Shown piece after piece: positions 18,755 to 27,335 of a stretch of 64,000 nt of DNA. Positions within the stretch are counted from its first letter, which is position 1. Each line of letters opens with the position of its first letter. Under the pieces are notes generated by a model. It was not told where the DNA came from, searched no databases, and saw only the letters and a list, made by a program, of their open reading frames with translations. This DNA is from Pseudomonas sp. PDM04. Its GTDB lineage: Bacteria > Pseudomonadota > Gammaproteobacteria > Pseudomonadales > Pseudomonadaceae. The translations under genes were made by a program, and so were the position numbers. Where the stretch lies: assembly GCF_014851765.1 (NCBI RefSeq), contig NZ_JACVAI010000003.1, forward strand, positions 310,001 through 374,000. The letters run 5' to 3'.

Positions 18755-18931
18755 TTAGCGCAGCGCGTTGAGGGTGGCGTTGTGGGGGATGCAACGCTCG
18801 AAATTGCAGCTGGCGTATTCCCGGGGCAGTTGTCGCAACTGCTCCACGCGCCAGGCCGCTGTGCCGTACAGCGCCAGCGTCGCCGCGCAGGTGAGGAAAA
18901 TCGCGAGGTATCTTCTTGTTTTGATGTTCAT
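18755..18931 (-). CDS. Small hypothetical membrane-anchored or secreted protein
   Basis: A 58-residue protein with a hydrophobic N-terminal segment (YLAIFLTCAATLALYGTAAW, residues 8-27) and a polar tail with two Cys (ASCNFERCIPHNATLNALR). The start at 18931 has GAGG at 8 nt; longer in-frame starts at 18952 and 19042 have no better site. It faces the AraC gene tail to tail, 9 bp apart. Function unknown; short conserved proteins of this kind occur in fluorescent pseudomonads. Confidence 0.6.
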   Translation of the reverse strand: MNIKTRRYLAIFLTCAATLALYGTAAWRVEQLRQLPREYASCNFERCIPHNATLNALR

Positions 18932-19057
18932 GGCGTTGACCTCTGAACTCATACCCATACATTGAGCATAGGTCAGGGGTGGTGAGTTGCCAGTCACGGG
19001 GCACTTGCTTTTGACCCGGTATTCAAAACGCTGATACCCCAATGTGAACGGGCTTGC

Positions 19058-19963
19058 TCACAGCCCGATGTCCCAGGCCGGCTCTCGGGGAAACCGTTCC
19101 ACCAGAAAATCCAGCAGGCTGCGCAACGCCGTCGGCATGTGTTTGCGCGAGGCGTATACCGCGTAGATGTTCATCAGCTGCGGCTCGGCCTGGGGCAACA
19201 GGCGTACCAGTTCGCCGCTGTGGATATGCGCGCCGGCCTGATAGGTGGGAAGCATCGCCACGCCCGCGCCGGCGATCGTCGCGCGCAGCAGCGTGCTGGC
19301 CTCATTGGCGCTGATGTTGCCCTGCACCGGGATCGACAGCGGTTCGCCGTCCTGCTCGAAATGCCACAGGCTCTTGCCGACATAGGAATGGGTCAGGCAG
19401 TTGTGCTGGCTGAGGTCCTCGACCCGCCGTGGCGCCGGATGCGCCTGCAGGTACGCGGGCGCGGCGCAGATCACCGAGCGACAGACCGTCAATCGCCGGG
19501 CAATGAGATTCGGGTCCAGGTCATTGCTGGTGCGAATCGCCAGGTCGATGCGTTCGTCCACCAGGTTCACCGTGCGGTCGAGCATCTGCAAGTCGATGCT
19601 GACGCCGGGATACCGTTGGACGTAGGCCGTCACCGCGTCGGCCAGTTGCGCCTGGGCGAATGACGTACTGACGCTGATGCGCAGCAGGCCTCGTGGCGCG
19701 TCGTCGGGTTCGCTGACGGCGGCCTGCATGTCGGCCGACAGTTCGAGCATCTGCCGGCAACGGGGCAGGGTTTCGCTGCCGGCGGTGGTCAGGCTCAATT
19801 TGCGCGTGGTGCGGTGCATCAGGCGGGCGCCCACCCAGTCTTCCAACTCGGCCAGATAGCGTGAAACCACCGGCCGTGACAGCTCCAGATGATCGGCGGC
19901 GGCTGACTGGCTGCCGAGGTCGACCACCGTGACGAACACCCGCATTGCTTGTAGACGATCCAT
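19058..19963 (-). CDS. LysR family transcriptional regulator
   Basis: A 301-residue LysR protein: winged helix (MDRLQAMRVFVTVVDLGSQS, AAADHLELSRPVVSRYLAELE) and substrate-binding domain ending at WDIGL. It belongs to the large DmlR-like group. It is divergent from the metallo-hydrolase and NAD(P)-binding genes at 20110-21634, the probable targets. Effector unknown. Confidence 0.9.
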   Translation of the reverse strand: MDRLQAMRVFVTVVDLGSQSAAADHLELSRPVVSRYLAELEDWVGARLMHRTTRKLSLTTAGSETLPRCRQMLELSADMQAAVSEPDDAPRGLLRISVSTSFAQAQLADAVTAYVQRYPGVSIDLQMLDRTVNLVDERIDLAIRTSNDLDPNLIARRLTVCRSVICAAPAYLQAHPAPRRVEDLSQHNCLTHSYVGKSLWHFEQDGEPLSIPVQGNISANEASTLLRATIAGAGVAMLPTYQAGAHIHSGELVRLLPQAEPQLMNIYAVYASRKHMPTALRSLLDFLVERFPREPAWDIGL

Positions 19964-20109
19964 GATTTGCCCGATTTCAGAAACAAACTATGTCGCAGCA
20001 TCGCATTTTTTGTACTGAACCAGGCAACTAAGCTCTGCTCCATGGTTGGTTTTGCCCTTCCCCTGGCGGCGCGTGCAGGGGGGCGGGTTCACACTTTATG
20101 GAGCTGCAC

Positions 20110-20985
20110 ATGATCGGATTCGCCTTTTTCCAACGTCTGTTTCTGGCCGCCAGCCTTGGTTTCGCCGTTCAGGCCAGCGCAGCGCCCCTGACTCTGGATG
20201 TCTACAACCCCGGCGAGCAGGCGATCTTCCCGGTGACCTCGGTGCTGGTCAGCGGCGAGCAGGACGCGATCCTGGTGGACGCGCAATTCGGCCGGGCTCA
20301 GGCCGCGCAAGTGGTGGACAAAATCCGCGCCAGCGGCAAGCGCCTGACCACCATCTACATCAGTCATGGCGACCCGGACTACTACTTCGGCCTGGACACC
20401 CTGACAGCGGCATTTCCTGAGGCCAGGGTGCTGGCCTCGCAGCCGACCGTGGATCACATCAAGAAAACCGTCGAGGGCAAACTGGCGTATTGGGGACCGA
20501 AAATGGCGGCCGACGCGCCGGCTGAAACCATCGTGCCCGGCGTGCTCAAGGGCGACAGCCTGATGCTCGAAGGGCAGAAATTGCAGGTGGTGGGCCTTGA
20601 GGGCAAGCAACCGGATCGCACCTTCGTCTGGATCCCGTCGATCAAGGCGGTGGTCGGTGGTGTGGTGGTTGCGCAGAACATCCACGTGTGGATGGCCGAT
20701 ACCCAGACCGCGCAATCCCATGCCGACTGGTTGGCTACGCTACAGGCTATCGAAACCCTGAAACCGGACACCGTGGTGCCCGGCCACTACCTCGGTGAAC
20801 GGACGGGCGCCCTGGCATCGGTGCAATTCACCGCCGATTACATCAAGGCCTTCGACGAAGAAACCGTCAGGGCCAGGGATGCGGCCGCGCTGGTCGCCGC
20901 CATGAAAAAACGTTTCCCGGCCCTGGGCGAAGTCAGCTCGCTGGAGCTGAGCGCCAAAGTCGCCAAGGGCGAGATGAAGTGGTAA
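20110..20985 (+). CDS. Periplasmic MBL-fold metallo-hydrolase with altered metal motif
   Basis: A 291-residue protein with a signal peptide (residues 1-25, ending VQASAAP). The metallo-beta-lactamase fold is visible in VTSVLVSGEQDAILVDAQFG, the loop TIYISHGDPDYYFGLD, and VVPGHYLG near the C-terminus. The usual HxHxDH is replaced by SHGDPDY: the first His and the Asp remain but the second and last His are changed, so the active site may hold one metal or differ in use. GGAG precedes the ATG at 20110; the ATG at 20098 overlaps that site. First gene of a pair with 21020-21634 and next to a divergent LysR regulator. Substrate unknown. Confidence 0.85.
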   Translation: MIGFAFFQRLFLAASLGFAVQASAAPLTLDVYNPGEQAIFPVTSVLVSGEQDAILVDAQFGRAQAAQVVDKIRASGKRLTTIYISHGDPDYYFGLDTLTAAFPEARVLASQPTVDHIKKTVEGKLAYWGPKMAADAPAETIVPGVLKGDSLMLEGQKLQVVGLEGKQPDRTFVWIPSIKAVVGGVVVAQNIHVWMADTQTAQSHADWLATLQAIETLKPDTVVPGHYLGERTGALASVQFTADYIKAFDEETVRARDAAALVAAMKKRFPALGEVSSLELSAKVAKGEMKW

Positions 20986-21019
20986 CGCCCCTTTGAATTC
21001 AAGCCAACTGGAGTACGTC

Positions 21020-21634
21020 ATGAGCAAGATCGCAATCATCGGTGCCACCGGCCGTGCCGGCAGCCAACTGTTGGAAGAAGCCCTGCGTCGTGGCCACAGC
21101 GTCACGGCCATCGCCCGCGATACGTCGAAAATCGGCGAGCGTGCCGGGGTGGTCAGCAAGAATGTCGACGTACTGGATGCCCAGGCGTTGCAAGCGGCGG
21201 TGACGGGCCATGACGTGGTGATCAGCGCTGCGCATTTCGCCACGATTCCGAGCGCCGCGGTGATCGAACCGGTGAAGAAGGCCGGGGTGAAGCGCCTGTT
21301 GGTGGTGGGCGGTGCCGGTTCGTTGTTGCTGCCGGATGGCACCCGCGTAATCGACAGCGAGGGTTTCCCCGAGGCCTACAAGGCCGAGGCCAGTGCCGGT
21401 GCGGTATTCCTCGAAGACCTGCGTCGGGAACAGCAACTGGACTGGACGTTCGTGTCGCCGTCGGCGGAGTTTGTCGAGGGTGAGCGCAGCGGCACGTTTC
21501 GCCTCGGCAAGGACGATTTGCTGGTGAGCAGTGCAGGGCGCAGCTGGATCACGTTTGCCGATTATGCGATTGCGCTGATCGATGAAGTGGAAACGCCAAA
21601 ACACGTGCGGCAGCGGTTTACCGTCGGCTACTGA
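21020..21634 (+). CDS. NAD(P)H-binding atypical SDR (NmrA/YwnB-like)
   Basis: A 204-residue Rossmann protein starting MSKIAIIGATGRAGSQLLEEA (first 20 residues show the GATGRAG dinucleotide loop). It lacks the YxxxK catalytic pair of classical SDRs and matches the NAD(P)H-binding group that includes YwnB. GGAG lies before the ATG; the gene follows the MBL-fold gene by 34 bp, so they are probably co-transcribed under the divergent LysR regulator. Likely a quinone or flavin-type reductase or redox sensor; the substrate is not shown. Confidence 0.85.
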   Translation: MSKIAIIGATGRAGSQLLEEALRRGHSVTAIARDTSKIGERAGVVSKNVDVLDAQALQAAVTGHDVVISAAHFATIPSAAVIEPVKKAGVKRLLVVGGAGSLLLPDGTRVIDSEGFPEAYKAEASAGAVFLEDLRREQQLDWTFVSPSAEFVEGERSGTFRLGKDDLLVSSAGRSWITFADYAIALIDEVETPKHVRQRFTVGY

Positions 21635-21698
21635 CGATTGTTTCCCTGAATGTCGGCAGGTGCGAGCTCGCGCCTGCCGGAGGGGGGATGGAATGGGC

Positions 21699-22577
21699 TC
21701 AGCGCGCTTGAGCTTGTTCCACCAACCATGCCATCAGCTCACGCAATCGTGACGACGGCGCGGTCTTTTCCGGGAACACCAGGTAATACGCCAACCCGGT
21801 CTTCACCTTCAATTCAAACGGCATGACCAGGCGCCCGGCGCTCAGGTCGTCGCCGATCAGCGACCAGTCCCCGATGGCCACACCCGTGCCTTGGGACGCC
21901 ATCGACATCGCCAGGTCGAGTGTTTCGAAATGCTGGCCCCTGGCGTTGCTCAAGTGCAGGTTCGCCGCTTTCAACCAGGCATTCCAGTCACGCTCATCCT
22001 GCGTCGGGTGCAACAGCAAATGCTGTTGCAGGTCCGCTGGCACTTGCAACGCCAGGGGCTCATCGAGCATCGAGGGGGAGCACACCGGCGTCAGTTGTTC
22101 ATCGAACAGCAGGCAGGAGGCGAGTGCGCTGTCCGGTGCGGCGCCATAGATCACCGCCGCGTCGAACTGCTCGCGTTGGAAATCCACGCCGTGCTTGACC
22201 GTGGTGGTCAAGGCCACCGGCACGTCCGGACGCTGTTTTTGCCACTGCAGCAGGCGCGGCAACAGCCAGCGCATGACACAGGTCGGCGCCTTCAGTTGCA
22301 GGGTTTCGCGCTTCTCGCCGATCTGCTCCACCGCCTCGTCGATCAGGCCGAAAACCTGCTGGACCCGCGGCAGCCATGCGCGGCCTTCCGCCGTCAGTTC
22401 CAGTCCCCGGGCCTGACGGATGAACAATTCATAACCGAGAAAATCCTCCAGCCCGGCGATCTGCCGGCTCACCGCGCCCTGGGTGATGAACAGTTGTTCG
22501 GCGGCACGGGTGAAGTTGCAGCACTGCGCGGTAATCAGAAAAGTGTGCAGCGCCGGCAGGGGAGGCAATCGTTTCAT
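21699..22577 (-). CDS. LysR family regulator (GcvA-like), divergent from aruI
   Basis: A 292-residue LysR protein beginning MKRLPPLPALHTFLITAQCC, with FTRAAEQLFITQGAVSRQIAGLE as helix-turn-helix and a GcvA-like ligand domain. The start at 22577 fits the family; the frame extends 46 codons upstream toward the aruI promoter. Divergent placement, 159 bp from the aruI start, suggests it controls the ketoarginine/ABC operon. Confidence 0.9.
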   Translation of the reverse strand: MKRLPPLPALHTFLITAQCCNFTRAAEQLFITQGAVSRQIAGLEDFLGYELFIRQARGLELTAEGRAWLPRVQQVFGLIDEAVEQIGEKRETLQLKAPTCVMRWLLPRLLQWQKQRPDVPVALTTTVKHGVDFQREQFDAAVIYGAAPDSALASCLLFDEQLTPVCSPSMLDEPLALQVPADLQQHLLLHPTQDERDWNAWLKAANLHLSNARGQHFETLDLAMSMASQGTGVAIGDWSLIGDDLSAGRLVMPFELKVKTGLAYYLVFPEKTAPSSRLRELMAWLVEQAQAR

Positions 22578-22736
22578 TAGGATCCAAGGTATGACGTAAG
22601 GACATGACTGGCATGATTTTTTATCCATTGTTGCGGCAACGTGTCGACCGTTCCAATGAGGCCATCCCTGGACCTGCCCATTTATCATAAACACAGCGCA
22701 GGCCCGGCGTCTCAAACGAACAAGAAGGGCAAAGAC

Positions 22737-24374
22737 ATGGCGACGTGTGGCGAAGTATTGGTCAAGTTACTCGAAGGCTACGGGGTCGAGCAGGTGTTCG
22801 GCATCCCCGGGGTGCATACCGTGGAGCTGTATCGCGGGCTGGCCCGTTCGAGCATCGACCACGTCACCCCACGTCACGAACAAGGGGCCGGTTTCATGGC
22901 CGACGGTTATGCCCGCACCCGCGGCAAACCGGGCGTGTGTTTTATCATCACCGGCCCGGGCATGACCAACATCACCACCGCCATGGGCCAGGCCTACGCC
23001 GATTCGATCCCGATGCTGGTGATCTCCAGCGTGCAGACGCGCAACCAGTTGGGCGGCGGTCGCGGCAAACTGCACGAGTTGCCGAACCAGAGCGCGCTGT
23101 GTGCCGGTGTCGCCGCGTTCTCCCATACCCTGATGTCCGCGTCCGAGCTGCCGGGCGTTCTGGCCCGGGCCTTCGCCCTGTTCCAGGCCGGTCGTCCGCG
23201 CCCGGTGCACATCGAAATTCCATTGGACGTGCTGGTCGAGGAGGCCGACGAGCTGCTCGCCTGCGTGCCGGTCAATATCGACCCGGCCGGCGCTTCGCCG
23301 AGTGCGATCAGCCGCATGACCGAGTTGCTCGCCAGCGCCAGGCGTCCGCTGATTCTTGCCGGGGGCGGTGCCATCGACGCCGCGGGCGAGTTGACCGCGC
23401 TGGCCGAACTGCTGGACGCGCCGGTCGCGCTGACCATCAACGCCAAGGGCATGCTCGAATCGGCTCACCCGTTGCTGATCGGCTCGACCCAGAGCCTGGT
23501 GGCGACCCGGGCACTGGTGGCCGAGGCCGATGTCGTGCTGGCCATCGGCACCGAACTGGCGGAAACCGACTACGACGTCACCTTCGCGGGTGGTTTCGAG
23601 ATTCCCGGCAAGCTGCTGCGTGTCGACATCGACCCGGACCAGACCGTGCGCAATTACCCGCCACACCTCGCTCTGGTTGCCGATTCGCGCAACGCCGCCC
23701 AAGCGTTGCTCAGCGCCCTGTCGCACAAATCCCTGGCCGAGCGCCGCAACGACTGGGGCCAGGTACGCGCCGCCCGTCTGCGTGAAGAACTGGCCGCCAA
23801 CTGGGATGCGCCGACCCTGGCTCAGACCCGTTTCCTGGAAACCGTGCAGCACGAATTGCCGGACGCGGTGTTCGTCGGCGATTCGACGCAACCGGTGTAC
23901 ACCGGCAACCTGACGTTCAACCCGGAACGCCCACGTCGCTGGTTCAACTCTTCTACCGGTTACGGCACCCTCGGTTATGCATTGCCGGCGGCCATCGGTG
24001 CCTGGCTCGGCGGCAGCTCAACCAACGGCTCCCGCCCCCCGGTGGTGTGCCTGATCGGCGACGGCGGCCTGCAATTCACCCTGCCGGAACTGGCCAGTGC
24101 CGTGGAAGCGCGCACCCCGGTGATCGTCCTGCTGTGGAATAACCAGGGCTACGAAGAGATCAAGAAATACATGGTCAACCGTGCCATCGAACCGGTGGGC
24201 GTCGACATCTATACCCCGGATTTCATCGGTGTGGCCAAGGCCCTGGGCTGCGCCGCCGAAGCGGTCAGCGACGTCGAGAAACTGCGCAGCGCCCTGCGTG
24301 CAGCCACCGATCGCCAGGGCCCGACCCTGATTGAGATCGACCAGACCCTGTGGACCCGGGCGGTGTCGAAATGA
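22737..24374 (+). CDS. aruI: 5-guanidino-2-oxopentanoate (2-ketoarginine) decarboxylase
   Basis: A 545-residue thiamine-diphosphate enzyme. Residues 1-170 are the pyrimidine-binding domain with the catalytic Glu in RHEQGAGFMADGYAR (near 46), residues 185-330 the central domain, and residues 360-540 the diphosphate-binding domain with GDGGLQFTLPEL (near 441) and NNQGYEEIKKY (near 468), the Mg/ThDP motif GDG...NN. It resembles AruI of the arginine transaminase pathway, which converts 2-ketoarginine to 4-guanidinobutyraldehyde and CO2. AAGAAGGG precedes the ATG. It overlaps the next gene by ATGA, so the aldehyde product is passed to an adjacent dehydrogenase. The transaminase aruH is not in the window. 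A related acetolactate-synthase-like role is possible. Confidence 0.82.
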   Translation: MATCGEVLVKLLEGYGVEQVFGIPGVHTVELYRGLARSSIDHVTPRHEQGAGFMADGYARTRGKPGVCFIITGPGMTNITTAMGQAYADSIPMLVISSVQTRNQLGGGRGKLHELPNQSALCAGVAAFSHTLMSASELPGVLARAFALFQAGRPRPVHIEIPLDVLVEEADELLACVPVNIDPAGASPSAISRMTELLASARRPLILAGGGAIDAAGELTALAELLDAPVALTINAKGMLESAHPLLIGSTQSLVATRALVAEADVVLAIGTELAETDYDVTFAGGFEIPGKLLRVDIDPDQTVRNYPPHLALVADSRNAAQALLSALSHKSLAERRNDWGQVRAARLREELAANWDAPTLAQTRFLETVQHELPDAVFVGDSTQPVYTGNLTFNPERPRRWFNSSTGYGTLGYALPAAIGAWLGGSSTNGSRPPVVCLIGDGGLQFTLPELASAVEARTPVIVLLWNNQGYEEIKKYMVNRAIEPVGVDIYTPDFIGVAKALGCAAEAVSDVEKLRSALRAATDRQGPTLIEIDQTLWTRAVSK

Positions 24375-25819
24375 GCTTCCCGACGACACTGGATGGGCTG
24401 TACATCGACGGTAAATGGTCCGCCGGCAGCGAGCATCTGCGGGTGATCAATCCGGCCACCGAAGCCTTGCTGACCACCGTCGTCGGTGGTGATGAGCAGG
24501 CGGTGGAGCAAGCGGTCAGCGCTGCCACGCGCGCCTTCGCCGACTGGTCGAAGACCACCGGCGTCGAGCGCGGCGCGATCCTGCGCAAGATCGCCGCCGG
24601 CGTGCAGGCCGGTCGCGAGCAGTTGATGCAGTTGCAGTCGAGCAACAACGGCAAGCCCTTGTTCGAAGCGGCCATCGACGTCGATGACGTGATCGCCACC
24701 TTCGAGTACTACGCCGGTCTGGCCGAAGGCCTGGATGCGAAGCAGGACAGCAACGTCGAGTTGCCCACCGACGATTTCAACGCACGCCTGCGCCGTGAAC
24801 CCTGCGGCGTGGTCGGCCTGATCGTGCCGTGGAATTTTCCGATGGTCACCACCGCCTGGAAACTCGCCCCGGCCCTGGCCGCCGGTTGCTGCGTGGTGCT
24901 CAAGCCGTCGGAAGTGACACCGCTGCCGGAGCTGGAGCTGGCGGCGATCATCGCCGAAGCCGGGTTGCCGGCGGGGGTGTTCAACCTGGTCTGTGGCACG
25001 GGCCTGGCCGTGGGCGCGCCGTTGTCGGCGGACCCGCGCGTGGCGAAAATGTCCTTCACCGGCAGCAATGCGGTGGGCGTACAGGTGATGCAACGCGCTG
25101 CCGAAACCGTGAAGGGCGTCAGCCTGGAGCTGGGGGGTAAATCCTCGCTGTTGGTACTGGCCGATGCCGACCTTGACCTGGCGGTGGAAGTGGCCTGCGG
25201 CGGCGGTTTCTTCAACGCCGGGCAGATGTGCTCCGCCACCAGCCGCGTGCTGGTCGCCGATGAAGTGTTCGATGAGTTCCTCACCCGTTTGAAGGCCCGC
25301 GCCGAAGCCATTCGCGTGGCCGACCCGTTCGATCCGAACGTGGAAATGGGCGCGCTGGTCAATCAGGCGCAATACCAGCGCGTGCTCGGCCACATCGATC
25401 GTGGCCTGAGCGCCGGGGCCAAGCTGATTTGCGGCGGCAACCGGCCGGCTGATCTGCCGCGCGGCTATTTTTTGCAGCCGACGGTATTCACCGACGTGCC
25501 CCTGGACAGTGCGCTGTGGTGTGAAGAGATTTTCGGCCCGGTGATTTGCCTGCGCCGTTTCACCACCGAAGCCGAGGCGATTGCCTTGGCCAACGACAGC
25601 CAGTTTGGCCTGGTGGCCAGCGTGGTGACGCGCAATACCGACGCCGCCGACCGCGTCGCCAACGCCTTGCAGGCGGGGCTGGTGTGGATCAACGCGCCGC
25701 AGGTGATCTTCCCGCAGACCGCCTGGGGTGGTTACAAGCAGAGCAGTATCGGCCGCGAATTGGGGCCGTGGGGCTTGCAGGCTTTCCAGGAAATCAAACA
25801 CGTGATTCGGGCCGTCTGA
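24371..25819 (+). CDS. NAD(P)-dependent aldehyde dehydrogenase (4-guanidinobutyraldehyde type)
   Basis: A 482-residue aldehyde dehydrogenase of the betaine-aldehyde-like group. Visible motifs: PWNFPMVTTAWKLAPALAAG, SFTGSNAVGV (cofactor loop), the catalytic Glu in LELGGKS (near 254) and the catalytic Cys in NAGQMCSATS (near 287). Its ATG overlaps the aruI stop by 4 nt, indicating translational coupling. Function inferred from the neighbour: oxidising 4-guanidinobutyraldehyde to 4-guanidinobutyrate, as KauB-type enzymes do. Other amino-aldehydes could be substrates. A 10-bp hairpin and a longer structured leader separate it from the transporter genes. Confidence 0.85.
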   Translation: MSFPTTLDGLYIDGKWSAGSEHLRVINPATEALLTTVVGGDEQAVEQAVSAATRAFADWSKTTGVERGAILRKIAAGVQAGREQLMQLQSSNNGKPLFEAAIDVDDVIATFEYYAGLAEGLDAKQDSNVELPTDDFNARLRREPCGVVGLIVPWNFPMVTTAWKLAPALAAGCCVVLKPSEVTPLPELELAAIIAEAGLPAGVFNLVCGTGLAVGAPLSADPRVAKMSFTGSNAVGVQVMQRAAETVKGVSLELGGKSSLLVLADADLDLAVEVACGGGFFNAGQMCSATSRVLVADEVFDEFLTRLKARAEAIRVADPFDPNVEMGALVNQAQYQRVLGHIDRGLSAGAKLICGGNRPADLPRGYFLQPTVFTDVPLDSALWCEEIFGPVICLRRFTTEAEAIALANDSQFGLVASVVTRNTDAADRVANALQAGLVWINAPQVIFPQTAWGGYKQSSIGRELGPWGLQAFQEIKHVIRAV

Positions 25820-25837
25820 CGGCTCGAAAATGGTGAG

Positions 25838-25862
25838 CGCATGCCTCCTGAAGAGGCATGCG
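25838..25862 (+). other. Intercistronic hairpin after the aldehyde dehydrogenase gene
   Basis: CGCATGCCTC, loop CTGAA, GAGGCATGCG: a perfect 10-bp stem. No T-run follows, so it is more likely an mRNA stabiliser or weak attenuator between enzyme and transporter genes. Confidence 0.6.
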
Positions 25863-25932
25863 TCAGCGTCATGGCTTCGATGAGTTTTTATCGATAGTCA
25901 GGTGTTTTGCGCGACCTCAGGATGAACTCGCT

Positions 25933-25988
25933 GGCTCAGCCAAACCCCCGAAGATACGGGGGCGAAAGGCTGAATCCGCCGCGCGGAT
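25933..25988 (+). promoter_or_regulatory. Structured RNA leader of the ABC transporter genes (candidate cis-regulatory RNA)
   Basis: An outer stem TCAGCC (25936-25941)/GGCTGA (25968-25973) holds AAA on one side and CGAAA on the other around an inner stem CCCCCG/CGGGGG (25945-25962). It is directly followed by a second hairpin ATCCGC-CGC-GCGGAT (25974-25988). GGC-TCA-GCC at 25933-25941 can form a competing small hairpin. The ribosome site of the next gene is about 40 nt downstream. It matches no riboswitch class I can name. Confidence 0.45.
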
Positions 25989-26037
25989 GCAACAGTTTCG
26001 ACCTGCCTTATACCTACAAAAACAAAGGGAGTCCGTC

Positions 26038-27141
26038 ATGGGCGAGCATGATCTGAACAGACGTCAATTCATCAAGACCGTGGGTGTTGCCTCGGTGGCT
26101 GCGGCGGCCATGAGCATGCCGTTCATCAAGGCCAGCGCCAGCGACACGCGCTTTCAGGGCAAGACCCTGCGCCTGCTGACCTGGTCCGATGACACGGGCC
26201 TGGCCGCACTGCGCAACATTGCTGCGACCTTCGAAGACAAGTATGGCTGCAAGGTCATCGCCGACCGCACCGGCAGCACCTCGGAAATGGTCGCCAAACT
26301 CAAGGCCGGCGGTGACCGTGCGCAGTACGACATCATCACCCTGGCCGGGGTCGGCGCCGAAGGCCTGGCCGCCGCCGACCTGCTGGAAAAACCCGACCTC
26401 AACCGCATTCCCAACCTGGTCGACGTCCCGGAGAAATACCGCACCGGCGCCAATGGCCACGGCATCGGTTACCTGCTGTGGTGCAACAGCCTGGTCTACA
26501 GCACGCGGACCATCAAGCAGGCACCGGACAGTTATGCCGCCCTGTGGGACGCCGAGCTGTCGCCGAACATCTTCCTGCCGCCGCCGAACTGGACCGAGGC
26601 CATGGACCTGATCATCATCGCCGCCAAACTGGCCGGTGGTGACGAACACAACATCGAGCCAGGCTTCAAGAAGCTCGCCGAGCTCAAGGACCGCGTGGTG
26701 ACCCTGGGTGAAAACCCCAACCAGATCGCCGAGCTGTTCCGCACCGGCTCCCTGGACATGGGCGGCCTGTACGCGCCGGCCTTTTTCCCCAAGCAGATCC
26801 GTGATCCGAACTACGGGCTGGGCGCCACCTTCGGCATGAAGGAAGGTTTCTACACGGACCTCATGCTCTCGGTGATGCCGAAGAACCGTCCGGGCGATAC
26901 CGACCTGGCCTACGCCTTCATCAACCACTCCCTGGACCCGCTGGTGCAGGGCAAGATGGCCGAAGACATCTACAACGGCCCGGTCAACGCCAAGGCGATC
27001 ATCTCTGCCGAAGCCCGCAAGAACCCGTACATCCTCACGCCGGAGCAGATCTCCGAGAAGGCGATCATGCACGACAATGCCTTCCTGGCCACCGTGCATG
27101 ACCAATGGATTCGTCGTTACACGGAAATCTTTTCTTCCTGA
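26038..27141 (+). CDS. ABC transporter substrate-binding protein, polyamine/PotD-F type
   Basis: A 367-residue periplasmic binding protein. The N-terminus has a twin-arginine-like signal (NRRQFIKTVGVASVAAAAM) cut near ASAS. The mature part (KTLRLLTWSDDTG, then FEDKYGCKVIADRTGSTSEMVAKLKAGG, and YLLWCNSLVYSTR) is typical of the spermidine/putrescine-binding family. AAAGGGAG precedes the ATG at 26038. With the two permeases and ATPase that follow it forms a complete importer, and the enzymes before it suggest an arginine-derived or guanidino compound as ligand; this is inference. Confidence 0.9.
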   Translation: MGEHDLNRRQFIKTVGVASVAAAAMSMPFIKASASDTRFQGKTLRLLTWSDDTGLAALRNIAATFEDKYGCKVIADRTGSTSEMVAKLKAGGDRAQYDIITLAGVGAEGLAAADLLEKPDLNRIPNLVDVPEKYRTGANGHGIGYLLWCNSLVYSTRTIKQAPDSYAALWDAELSPNIFLPPPNWTEAMDLIIIAAKLAGGDEHNIEPGFKKLAELKDRVVTLGENPNQIAELFRTGSLDMGGLYAPAFFPKQIRDPNYGLGATFGMKEGFYTDLMLSVMPKNRPGDTDLAYAFINHSLDPLVQGKMAEDIYNGPVNAKAIISAEARKNPYILTPEQISEKAIMHDNAFLATVHDQWIRRYTEIFSS

Positions 27142-27183
27142 TCGAGTGGCGAACACAGGCTCTTCAACCAACGAAGATCCCCG

Positions 27184-27271
27184 GTGGGAGCGAGCCTGCT
27201 CGCGAATGCTGACAGTCATTCAACATTGACGCTGACTGATACACCGCTTTCGCGAGCAGGCTCGCTCCCAC
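27184..27271. repeat. REPIN (two inverted REP elements)
   Basis: GTGGGAGCGAGCCTGCTCGC (from 27184) and its inverse GCGAGCAGGCTCGCTCCCAC (to 27271) flank a 40-nt middle. It sits inside the operon between the binding-protein and first permease genes, where it could dampen distal expression. Confidence 0.9.
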
Positions 27272-27335
27272 AGGGGGCCAATGAGTTTTCGAGCCTGGTG
27301 TTCGACAGCTGCTTTCCATTGACGAGACCCTTGCT

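Noticed and set aside
25933..25988. c-di-GMP-I (GEMM) or other known riboswitch
   Set aside because: AAACC and GAAAGG recall GEMM, but the conserved GGGACGCAAAGCC and receptor helix are absent.
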